Assembly (NCBI GenBank): GCA_947452355.1
Contig: CANGCU010000097.1
Coordinates: forward strand, 1 to 5,027
Direction: 5' to 3'
Length of the DNA: 5,027 nt
Source of the DNA: Microbacteriaceae bacterium
Lineage (GTDB): Bacteria > Actinomycetota > Actinomycetes > Actinomycetales > Microbacteriaceae
Below the pieces are notes generated by a model, which did not search any database, was not told the origin of the DNA, and worked only from the letters and a program-made list of their open reading frames with translations. The translations under genes and the position numbers were made by a program. How positions within the stretch are numbered: the stretch's first letter is position 1; every line of letters begins with the position of its first letter. This document shows positions 1-5,027 of the stretch, in pieces.

Positions 1-180
1 ATTCGGGTCCGAGACGGCATCGCTCTTGACGTCCTCTCACCGAGAGCGCGAACGTCGGTCGCGGGGCTCATCGCCGATGGGTTGGTCGATGGGACGGCCG
101 CGATCGCGGGCCGAGTGGTGCTGACCGATCGAGGGCGACTGCTCGCCGATTTCGTCGTGCGAACCATTCTCACTGACTAG
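1..180 (+). CDS. hemW: HemW-like radical SAM heme chaperone, C-terminal end only
   Basis: This is a partial gene: only the last 59 codons and a TAG stop (178-180) are in the window, read in frame 1. The tail has an acidic/hydrophobic stretch ending LTDRGRLLADFVVRTIL. It resembles the end of the HemW C-terminal domain, where a winged-helix-like fold closes with an L-T-x-x-G-R-L-L-A-D motif. HemW (formerly annotated as oxygen-independent coproporphyrinogen III oxidase-like) is a cytoplasmic radical SAM protein that binds heme and hands it to target proteins. Its catalytic CxxxCxxC region lies upstream and cannot be checked. In actinobacteria hemW commonly sits directly upstream of hrcA, which supports the call. 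No hairpin with a T-run follows the stop, so read-through into hrcA is possible. Confidence 0.8.
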   Translation: MRVRDGIALDVLSPRARTSVAGLIADGLVDGTAAIAGRVVLTDRGRLLADFVVRTILTD

Positions 181-221
181 CCTGTGGTGCCCGCTGGAAC
201 CGTGGCGTCGCGCATCACGCG

Positions 222-227
222 TACTAT
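222..227 (+). promoter_or_regulatory. Probable -10 box of the hrcA operon promoter (TACTAT)
   Basis: TACTAT fits the actinobacterial TAnnnT form of the SigA -10 box. It lies 7 nt before the CIRCE operator, so transcription would start at about 233-235, at the operator's left edge. That is a good geometry for repression. No convincing -35 hexamer is seen 16-18 nt upstream; the bases there (about 198-205) are GC-rich and match TTGACA poorly. The call rests on the -10 alone and on its position. Confidence 0.45.
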
Positions 228-234
228 TGAGGCA

Positions 235-261
235 TTAGCAATCTACTAGCGAGAGTGCCAA
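235..261 (+). promoter_or_regulatory. CIRCE operator (HrcA binding site)
   Basis: The left arm is TTAGCAATC, followed by a 9-nt spacer (244-252) and the right arm GAGTGCCAA. The CIRCE consensus is TTAGCACTC-N9-GAGTGCTAA, so each arm differs from consensus at one base (A241 on the left, C259 on the right) and the spacer length is exact. The arms are complementary to each other at 7 of 9 positions. CIRCE is the known binding site of the HrcA repressor, and the hrcA gene begins 14 nt downstream. The site falls at the predicted transcription start and in the 5' UTR, the usual place for autorepression of hrcA-dnaJ. The mismatches may weaken binding; this is inference. Confidence 0.92.
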
Positions 262-264
262 TTC

Positions 265-270
265 GGGAGG
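265..270 (+). promoter_or_regulatory. Shine-Dalgarno of hrcA (decides the start codon)
   Basis: GGGAGG lies 5 nt upstream of ATG 276-278, close to ideal spacing. It lies downstream of the alternative in-frame GTG at 255, which has no comparable site and sits inside the CIRCE right arm. This fixes the hrcA start at 276. Confidence 0.85.
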
Positions 271-275
271 TGTTG

Positions 276-1298
276 ATGGTTTCGCAACGTGCGTTAGACG
301 TTCTGCGCGTCATCGTCGAAGACTACGTCGATTCGCGCGAACCTGTCGGGTCCAAAGGCATCGTCGAACGCCACGATTTCGGAGTTTCGGCCGCGACGAT
401 TCGCAATGACATGGCGATTCTGGAAGAAGCGAACCTCATTCACGCACCGCACACTTCGGCCGGACGCGTCCCGACGGACCTTGGGTACCGTCGGTTCGTT
501 GATTCGCTCAGCGACGTTCGACCGCTGACAAACCAACAACTCGTTGCGATCCAACGATTCCTGGATGAGTCGTTGGACCTCGACGATTTCTTTGGTCGAA
601 CGGTGAAGCTTCTATCGGACCTCACTAATCAGGTAGCGATGGTGCAATTCCCTGCGCTCGGCAACGAGAGGGTCGCCCACGTCGAGATTGTCCCGGTGTC
701 CTCGAGCAAGGCGTACCTCGTATTGATCACCGCAGCGGGAAGCGTCGATCGACGAATGGTCGATTTCGACACCGACCTGGACGAGGCGACGCTCGCGGAT
801 GTGCGTTCTCGTGTAGCGACAACCATGTCAGACGTCTCGCTCGGAGACGTCGACGGAGCGATGGCTGCTCTTGTTCAGTCCGTTCCGCCGACACTTCGTC
901 CGATTATCGAGGCGCTTCGTTCGGCGCTGCGCGCGCAGGTTGATTCGCATCGGAAGGATCGGCTCATTGTCGCGGGCACACCCAAATTGGTCCGAGCCGA
1001 CATGGATTTCACGAGGTCAGTTGCTCCCGTGCTCGACGCCATCGAAGAGCAAGTGACGTTGTTGCGTCTGTTTGGAGAGATGCGCGCGTCCAGCGATGAC
1101 TCCGGTGTTCGTATTGGTCGTGAGATGACCGAGGACTTATCGGACACCGCGATCGTCTCGCGCGCCTATTCCTCGATGGGCGGAGATTCCGCTCGCGTGG
1201 CAATCCTCGGTCCAACCCGAATGAACTATCCACTAAACATGGCTGCGGTCGAAGCCGTCGCGCGCTATCTCTCTGACGTGTTGGGAGATGACGCGTAA
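276..1298 (+). CDS. hrcA: Heat-inducible transcription repressor HrcA
   Basis: HrcA is a cytoplasmic dimeric repressor that binds CIRCE operators and controls chaperone genes; in other bacteria its folding depends on GroEL. The 340-aa product has the usual family length. The N-terminal winged helix-turn-helix covers about residues 1-75, with REPVGSK (21-27), SAATIRND (38-45, the recognition region) and HTSAGRVPT (59-67). The central and C-terminal parts form the effector/dimerisation domain and end with the family signature LGPTRMNYP (311-319). The start is ATG 276, because a strong Shine-Dalgarno lies 5 nt upstream and the longer GTG 255 reading would begin inside the operator. The stop TAA overlaps the ATG of dnaJ by 1 nt. 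The CIRCE site just upstream indicates autoregulation. The gene is intact. Confidence 0.97.
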   Translation: MVSQRALDVLRVIVEDYVDSREPVGSKGIVERHDFGVSAATIRNDMAILEEANLIHAPHTSAGRVPTDLGYRRFVDSLSDVRPLTNQQLVAIQRFLDESLDLDDFFGRTVKLLSDLTNQVAMVQFPALGNERVAHVEIVPVSSSKAYLVLITAAGSVDRRMVDFDTDLDEATLADVRSRVATTMSDVSLGDVDGAMAALVQSVPPTLRPIIEALRSALRAQVDSHRKDRLIVAGTPKLVRADMDFTRSVAPVLDAIEEQVTLLRLFGEMRASSDDSGVRIGREMTEDLSDTAIVSRAYSSMGGDSARVAILGPTRMNYPLNMAAVEAVARYLSDVLGDDA

Positions 1299-2395
1299 TG
1301 GACCACTACGAGGTGTTAGGCGTCGAACGCGACGCGAGCCAGGATCAGATCAAAAAGGCGTATCGCAAACTTGCCCGCGAACTGCACCCCGACGTGAACC
1401 CGGCCGAAGACGCCGAGGAGCGATTCAAGGCGGTCACGCACGCGTTCGATGTGCTCGGTGACCCCGAACAGCGACGAAATTACGACATGGGTGGTGCTTC
1501 TGGTTTCGGGGGAATGCCCGGGTTCGGCAATATGGGCGACGTCTTTGATGCGTTTTTCGGCGGCGGACAATCTCGCGGACCGCAATCTCGCGCCCAGCGA
1601 GGGAATGATGCGCTCCTGCGCGTCGACATTGAACTCGTCGACGTGATTTTTGGCGGTGACCGCGAAATCGAGGTTGACACCGCCGTGTTGTGTGACACCT
1701 GTAACGGCACCTGTTGTTCGCCGGGGACAAGCCCTCAGCGCTGTGACGTGTGTGGCGGAAGCGGGTCGGTTCAACGACAGGTTCGAAGCCTCCTTGGAAA
1801 CATCGTGACCGCGACGCCCTGTGGCTCCTGCCGTGGTTACGGAACGACCATCGCCGCACCGTGTCCAACCTGTGCCGGCCATGGTCGAGTACGCGCACGA
1901 ACCACTCTCGACGTCAACATTCCCGCGGGAATCGAAACTGGGCAACGAGTTCAGATCCGCGGAGTCGGTGAAGTCGGTGAAGCGGGTGGACCCGCTGGTG
2001 ATGTTTATGTTGAATTCCACGTCACCCCCTCCGAGGTCTGGGCGAGACAGGGTGACGACTTGCTAGCGACCGTTCAAATCGACATGGTCGACGCGATTCG
2101 GGGCACGTCGGTGACTCTCGAGGCGCTCGACGGTGAGGTCACGGTAGAAATCAAGGTGGGCGCTCAATCGGGCGACGTCGTTGTGGTGAAGAATCGCGGT
2201 ATCGGGCATCTTCGCGGGAGCGGTCGAGGCGACGCAAAATTCGGCATCCAGGTTCTCACCCCCTCGAAGCTGTCGGCAAAGGAATCAAAAGTTATCGACG
2301 AATTTGCGAACCTTCGTCCGGCGTCCGCTCCGCACCTCACAGAACATCGGCAGGGACTTTTCGCCAAGCTTCGTGACCGGTTCTTCACGGCCTGA
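1298..2395 (+). CDS. dnaJ: Type I J-protein co-chaperone DnaJ (DnaJ2 type, hrcA-linked)
   Basis: DnaJ delivers unfolded substrates to DnaK and stimulates its ATPase in the cytoplasm. The 365-aa product is complete. It has a J domain at 1-63 with HPD at 30-32, a Gly/Phe-rich linker at about 64-98 containing the DVFDAFFG motif (81-88), a cysteine-rich zinc domain, and C-terminal substrate-binding domains from about 200. The zinc cysteine pairs are 132/135, 149/152, 175/178 and 189/192, so all eight ligands are present. One oddity is that the first repeat reads CDTCNGTC rather than CxxCxGxG, so residue 139 is Cys instead of Gly and Cys140 follows it. No dnaK or grpE lies nearby. Actinobacteria usually carry a second dnaJ in the dnaK operon, so this is taken as the HrcA-controlled copy. 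A GGGAG site at 1283-1287 lies 10 nt before the ATG, and the TAATG overlap suggests translational coupling to hrcA. Confidence 0.96.
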   Translation: MDHYEVLGVERDASQDQIKKAYRKLARELHPDVNPAEDAEERFKAVTHAFDVLGDPEQRRNYDMGGASGFGGMPGFGNMGDVFDAFFGGGQSRGPQSRAQRGNDALLRVDIELVDVIFGGDREIEVDTAVLCDTCNGTCCSPGTSPQRCDVCGGSGSVQRQVRSLLGNIVTATPCGSCRGYGTTIAAPCPTCAGHGRVRARTTLDVNIPAGIETGQRVQIRGVGEVGEAGGPAGDVYVEFHVTPSEVWARQGDDLLATVQIDMVDAIRGTSVTLEALDGEVTVEIKVGAQSGDVVVVKNRGIGHLRGSGRGDAKFGIQVLTPSKLSAKESKVIDEFANLRPASAPHLTEHRQGLFAKLRDRFFTA

Positions 2396-3129
2396 TGGCT
2401 AACCTGTATTTCGTTTCCGAGCCTCTGACGGCGACGACGACTCACGTCGAGATTGTGGGCGACGAGGCGCGCCACGCCGTTCAGGTCGCGCGAACTCGCG
2501 CTGGGGATGTTGTTGAAGTGTCCGATGGTCGCGGCAATCGAGCCGACGCCCGGGTTCTCTCGGCGGACAAAGCATCGGTGGCGTGTTCGATTGACAACGT
2601 CCGCACCGACCCCGAACCCGCGATGCGCGTCGTGCTCGTTCAAGCGCTGGCCAAAGGGGACCGTGACGAACTCGCCATCCAAACCGCGACAGAGTTGGGC
2701 GTCGACCGGGTTGTGCCGTGGCAGGCGGAACGAAGTGTGTCGCGGTGGTCAGGGGACAAAATCGCCAAGGGTGTCGCACGGTGGAACGCCATCGTCCGAG
2801 AAGCGTCCAAGCAATCGATGCGATCCCGTGTCCCCACCGTTTCCCAACCGGTTGCAACGGAAACGGTGTGCACGATTGATGACGGCCTCGCGTGGATTGT
2901 CCTCGACCCTCGCTCGGAAACAACGCTGTCGGAATGGTTCAGGGACGCTGGTTCGCCAACCGCCGTCGGGATTGTCGTCGGCCCGGAGGGTGGAATCACT
3001 GGTGCGGAAATAGGCCTGTTGAGTTCCGCGGGTGCGACCGCGGTCCGTCTCGACGGGCCGATTCTGCGAACATCGACCGCTGGTCCCGCGGCGATGGCGG
3101 CACTTCTCGCCCTCGGTGGCGTGTGGTGA
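2395..3129 (+). CDS. rsmE: 16S rRNA (uracil(1498)-N(3))-methyltransferase RsmE
   Basis: RsmE is a SPOUT-class enzyme that transfers a methyl group from S-adenosylmethionine to N3 of U1498 (E. coli numbering) in 16S rRNA of the assembled 30S subunit. The 244-aa product has normal length. The N-terminal PUA-like RNA-binding part covers about residues 1-75 (RHAVQVAR at 26-33). The C-terminal trefoil-knot domain shows KGDRDELAIQTATELG (87-102), a conserved Arg113 in the ERS motif, GPEGG (196-200) and the knot segment LRTSTAG from 224. An oddity is that the stretch before LRT reads LDGPI where the family usually has LGPxx, placing Asp220 at the normally glycine position. The ATG overlaps the dnaJ TGA by 1 nt. 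I see no clear Shine-Dalgarno upstream, so translation is probably coupled to dnaJ. Co-transcription from the CIRCE-controlled promoter is inferred. Confidence 0.94.
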   Translation: MANLYFVSEPLTATTTHVEIVGDEARHAVQVARTRAGDVVEVSDGRGNRADARVLSADKASVACSIDNVRTDPEPAMRVVLVQALAKGDRDELAIQTATELGVDRVVPWQAERSVSRWSGDKIAKGVARWNAIVREASKQSMRSRVPTVSQPVATETVCTIDDGLAWIVLDPRSETTLSEWFRDAGSPTAVGIVVGPEGGITGAEIGLLSSAGATAVRLDGPILRTSTAGPAAMAALLALGGVW

Positions 3130-3135
3130 CGCGGA

Positions 3136-3141
3136 TAGACT
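3136..3141 (+). promoter_or_regulatory. Probable -10 box of a leaderless hinT promoter (TAGACT)
   Basis: TAGACT matches the actinobacterial TAnnnT -10 form and lies exactly 7 nt before the hinT ATG at 3149. Transcription would therefore start at or within one base of the start codon. The 19-nt rsmE-hinT gap has no well-placed Shine-Dalgarno, which fits a leaderless transcript. No clear -35 is seen at 3112-3118, inside the end of rsmE. Leaderless mRNAs with this spacing are common in actinobacteria. Confidence 0.6.
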
Positions 3142-3148
3142 AGAAACA

Positions 3149-3490
3149 ATGAGCATCTTTTCCGCCATCATCGCCCGCGAGATTCCTGCCGACATCGTTT
3201 TCGAGTCGGAACGGATCATCGCGTTTCGCGATATCGCGCCCCGCGCCCCGATGCACCTGCTCGTCGTGCCCAAGACTGAGGACTACGCGAACGTGGTCGA
3301 ACTATCTGCGGGCGACCCCGAGCTCCTCGCGGAAATGGTCGCCGTCGCACAGGACTTGGCGAGTGAACACGCCGACGGAGAATTCCGACTCGTCTTCAAC
3401 ACCGGTGCAAACGCGGGGCAAAGCGTCTTTCACGTCCACGCACACGTCCTCGCGGGCGGGTTGACCGAAGGTTCCCTTGGCGGAGAGTAG
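3149..3490 (+). CDS. hinT: HIT family protein (HinT-like nucleotide phosphoramidase)
   Basis: The 113-aa product is a complete single-domain HIT (histidine triad) protein. The catalytic signature HVHAH at 95-99, followed by VLAGG, fits the H-x-H-x-H pattern, with His97 the expected nucleophile. Upstream features typical of the branch include IPADIVFESE near the N-terminus, HLLVVPK in the middle, and FNTGANAGQ before the triad. HinT-type proteins hydrolyse adenosine phosphoramidates and acyl-AMPs in the cytoplasm; the in vivo substrate is generally unclear. The start is ATG 3149 because the protein begins MSIF, as relatives do, and because a -10 box lies 7 nt upstream. An in-frame reading from 3032 would run through the end of rsmE and adds no conserved sequence. 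The 3' end overlaps phoH by 14 nt. Confidence 0.93.
   Translation: MSIFSAIIAREIPADIVFESERIIAFRDIAPRAPMHLLVVPKTEDYANVVELSAGDPELLAEMVAVAQDLASEHADGEFRLVFNTGANAGQSVFHVHAHVLAGGLTEGSLGGE
3467..3471 (+). promoter_or_regulatory. Shine-Dalgarno of phoH, inside hinT
   Basis: GAAGG lies 5 nt upstream of TTG 3477, within the last codons of hinT. It supports the TTG as the start of phoH; the next in-frame ATG (3528) would remove the first 17 residues. Confidence 0.6.
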
Positions 3491-4469
3491 CGTCACCCGC
3501 GTCGACATCGAGGTCGACGGTATTGCCATGGTTCGACTCCTCGGACCACAGGACCGGTTTCTCGCGACACTCGAGCAGCGCTATCCATCCGTCACGATCA
3601 ATTCGCGCGGCAACATGATTTCCATCGACGGTGAATCGGACGAGGTCCATCGGGTCGAAGCTCACATTCGGGAACTCATCGACATGATTGCCAACGGGGT
3701 GGACCTCGCGGACAGTGATGTGACGGAAGGCGAGTCCATCACCCGCAAAGGCGGGAAGGTCGCCGATGTGCTCGGCGAAGCCATCCTGTCGGCTCGCGGT
3801 AAGACCATCCGACCCAAGACGGCCGGCCAAAAGTCGTATATCGATGCAATCGAGCACACGACGATCACCTTCGGAATTGGCCCGGCGGGAACGGGCAAAA
3901 CGTACCTCGCGATGGCGAAAGCGGTCCAAGCGCTTCAGCGCAAGGAAGTCACGCGCATCATCCTCACGCGTCCCGCGGTCGAAGCGGGGGAGCGTCTGGG
4001 ATTCCTTCCCGGGACTCTCACCGAAAAGATTGACCCGTACCTTCGGCCGTTGTACGACGCACTGAACGACATGATGGATCCGGAATTGGTTCCGAAGCTC
4101 CTGGCGACCGGCGTCGTCGAGGTCGCACCACTTGCGTATATGCGCGGCCGAACGCTGAACGATTCGTACATCATTCTGGACGAAGCCCAGAACACGACTC
4201 CTCAACAAATGAAAATGTTCCTCACGAGGCTCGGTTTCGGTTCCAAAATGATCATCACCGGCGACACAACACAGGTGGACCTTCCCTCCGAAATTTCGGG
4301 GCTCAAACTCGCGACGGAAATTCTCGACGGGATGGACGACGTGTTCGTCGCGGTCCTCACGAGTGCCGATGTCGTCCGACACACCCTCGTTGGCAAGATC
4401 GTTGACGCGTACACTCGGCACGAACAAGAGCAACAGGCGAAATCCGGTCGACGAAAGCGAGCGAACTGA
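3477..4469 (+). CDS. phoH: PhoH family ATPase (PhoH/PhoL type)
   Basis: This is a cytoplasmic P-loop NTPase of the PhoH family, 330 aa. An N-terminal KH-like region of about 80 residues is followed by a helicase-superfamily-type ATPase core. Walker A is GPAGTGKT at 135-142 (Lys141), and Walker B is the DEAQN box at 235-239 (Asp235, Glu236). Other conserved blocks are TIRPKTAGQK before Walker A, LTRPAVEAGERLGFLPG (163-179) and TGDTTQVDLP (261-270). The exact substrate is unsettled, but its steady pairing with ybeY links it to RNA or ribosome metabolism. The E. coli phosphate-starvation name should not be read as function here. The start is TTG 3477, supported by GAAGG 5 nt upstream and by N-terminal length. 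It overlaps hinT by 14 nt and ends in a TGATG overlap with ybeY. The polar, charged C-terminus is probably flexible. Confidence 0.95.
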   Translation: MAESSVTRVDIEVDGIAMVRLLGPQDRFLATLEQRYPSVTINSRGNMISIDGESDEVHRVEAHIRELIDMIANGVDLADSDVTEGESITRKGGKVADVLGEAILSARGKTIRPKTAGQKSYIDAIEHTTITFGIGPAGTGKTYLAMAKAVQALQRKEVTRIILTRPAVEAGERLGFLPGTLTEKIDPYLRPLYDALNDMMDPELVPKLLATGVVEVAPLAYMRGRTLNDSYIILDEAQNTTPQQMKMFLTRLGFGSKMIITGDTTQVDLPSEISGLKLATEILDGMDDVFVAVLTSADVVRHTLVGKIVDAYTRHEQEQQAKSGRRKRAN

Positions 4470-4924
4470 TGGGCGTCGAAATTGCGAACGAAACGACCGA
4501 AGACATCGACATCGAAACGATGCGACGCCTCGCCGCGCACGTCATGACCGAGATGAAGGTTCACCCCGACGCCGAACTCGCCATTCTCTTCGTTGACGAG
4601 GACGCGATGGAGAAACTTCACGTTGAATGGATGGACGAGCCAGGACCAACCGATGTGTTGTCGTTCCCAATGGACGAACTGCGACCGGGTGACGACGACA
4701 AGCCTTCCGACCCAGGGCTGCTGGGCGACGTTGTGATTTGTCCGACCGTTGCCGCCCGCCAAGCCATCACCGCCAAGCATTCGACTGACACAGAGATTCG
4801 GTGGCTCCTGTCCCACGGCATCCTGCACCTGTTGGGTTTCGATCACGCCGTTCCCGCCGAAGAACGCATCATGTTTGCCCTGCAACGTCAACTCGTCGAC
4901 ACCTTTAGCGAGGCCGACCGATAA
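4469..4924 (+). CDS. ybeY: Endoribonuclease YbeY (rRNA maturation factor)
   Basis: YbeY is a single-strand-specific, zinc-dependent endoribonuclease needed for 16S rRNA 3'-end maturation and for clearing defective 70S ribosomes. The 151-aa product has normal length. The metal site HGILHLLGFDH is complete: His116, His120 and His126 match the H-x3-H-x5-H pattern of the family. The other family motif, PTDVLSFP, is at 60-67, preceded by the acidic DEDAMEKLHVEWM stretch. The ATG overlaps the TGA of phoH by 1 nt, the usual phoH-ybeY arrangement. No strong Shine-Dalgarno is seen, so translational coupling is likely. The stop TAA overlaps the next ATG by 1 nt. Confidence 0.96.
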   Translation: MGVEIANETTEDIDIETMRRLAAHVMTEMKVHPDAELAILFVDEDAMEKLHVEWMDEPGPTDVLSFPMDELRPGDDDKPSDPGLLGDVVICPTVAARQAITAKHSTDTEIRWLLSHGILHLLGFDHAVPAEERIMFALQRQLVDTFSEADR

Positions 4925-5027
4925 TGGCCGGATTGTTTGCGGTCCTTGCGATTGTTTTGGTGACGTTCGGCGGCCTGTGTGCCGCGATTGACGCGGCCTA
5001 TCAGTCGCTGTCCCGCAACGACGTCGC
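4924..5027 (+). CDS. HlyC/CorC (CNNM/DUF21) family membrane protein, N-terminal start only
   Basis: This gene is cut by the window edge; 34 codons are visible from ATG 4924. The first residues form a hydrophobic segment (about residues 3-22, AGLFAVLAIVLVTFGGLCAA) followed by a short polar stretch with SLSR. This matches the first transmembrane helix of actinobacterial hemolysin-family (CorC/CNNM, DUF21 plus CBS domains) proteins, which have been linked to divalent cation transport. The position right after ybeY supports the call, since phoH-ybeY-corC-era is a common actinobacterial order. GAGG at 4910-4913 lies 10 nt before the ATG, and the ATG overlaps the ybeY stop by 1 nt. The CBS domains are outside the window and cannot be checked. 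Confidence 0.72.
   Translation, partial: MAGLFAVLAIVLVTFGGLCAAIDAAYQSLSRNDV

Noticed and set aside
196..223. Possible SigH-type heat-shock promoter (GGAAC upstream of hrcA)
   Set aside because: The spacing from GGAAC to the nearest GT-rich element is about 20 nt and that element is GTA rather than GTT, so the match is too poor to call.
181..234. Terminator or small RNA between hemW and hrcA
   Set aside because: I see no stable GC-rich hairpin followed by a T-run, and the space is taken by the promoter and operator of hrcA.
831..851. Perfect 8-bp inverted repeat (GACGTCTC, 5-nt loop, GAGACGTC) inside hrcA
   Set aside because: It has no T-run and is internal to the gene; about 0.5 such perfect hairpins are expected by chance in a window this long, so it is not evidence of a terminator or operator.
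1921..1930. 10-bp perfect palindrome TCCCGCGGGA in dnaJ
   Set aside because: It lies within coding sequence for a conserved IPAGIE stretch, with no second copy or nearby promoter, so it is probably chance.
1964..1981. Tandem 9-mer GTCGGTGAA repeated twice in dnaJ
   Set aside because: It encodes VGEVGE in the conserved glycine-rich loop of the DnaJ C-terminal domain; coding constraint explains it.
1316..2020. Open frame on the - strand opposite dnaJ (234 codons)
   Set aside because: It is a shadow of dnaJ; the protein shows no domain, and dnaJ is well supported on the + strand.
3032..3148. Upstream extension of hinT to an in-frame start at 3032
   Set aside because: The extra 39 residues overlap the conserved knot region of rsmE, are Arg/Ser-rich with no family match, and the ATG at 3149 gives the usual HIT N-terminus.
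3396..4433. Long open frame on the - strand opposite phoH (345 codons)
   Set aside because: It lies antisense to a certain phoH, its product matches no family I recognise, and long mirror frames are expected from the codon bias of GC-rich genes.
4202..4891. Open frame on the - strand opposite the phoH end and ybeY (229 codons)
   Set aside because: It spans two well-supported genes in antisense and has no recognisable motif.

Overview
This window is a conserved housekeeping segment of an actinobacterial chromosome. The gene order, all on the + strand, is hemW (3' end), hrcA, dnaJ, rsmE, a HIT-family gene (hinT), phoH, ybeY, and the 5' end of an HlyC/CorC (CNNM-type) gene. This order, the DnaJ2-type J-protein next to hrcA, and the wording of the HIT and HrcA proteins point to Actinomycetota, most likely Micrococcales and plausibly Microbacteriaceae. 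That placement is inferred from remembered family features and was not searched. GC content looks moderate for the group (roughly high 50s percent, by eye).

Layout: bases 1-180 are the last codons of hemW. Bases 181-275 are the only real intergenic region. It holds a probable -10 box, a near-consensus CIRCE operator (235-261) and a strong Shine-Dalgarno just before the ATG of hrcA at 276. The hrcA-dnaJ-rsmE genes (276-3129) follow as a stop-start chain with 1-nt overlaps. A 19-nt gap then precedes hinT. It contains a TAGACT box exactly 7 nt upstream of the ATG, the layout of an actinobacterial leaderless promoter. From hinT on, the genes overlap again: hinT/phoH by 14 nt with a TTG start, and phoH/ybeY and ybeY/CorC by 1 nt each.

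How the genes work together: HrcA should repress its own operon through CIRCE, so dnaJ and, by co-transcription, the 16S rRNA methyltransferase gene rsmE would be heat-inducible. The second block groups a nucleotide-phosphoramidase-like HIT protein, the PhoH ATPase and the YbeY endoribonuclease (16S rRNA maturation and ribosome quality control), ending in a membrane CBS-domain protein gene. The theme is protein folding and ribosome upkeep.

I found no mobile element, CRISPR array, RNA gene, defence system or undescribed system. The points worth a second look are the CIRCE/start-codon overlap at hrcA, the leaderless promoter of hinT, a Gly-to-Cys change in the first zinc-finger repeat of DnaJ, and a changed SAM-site motif in RsmE.
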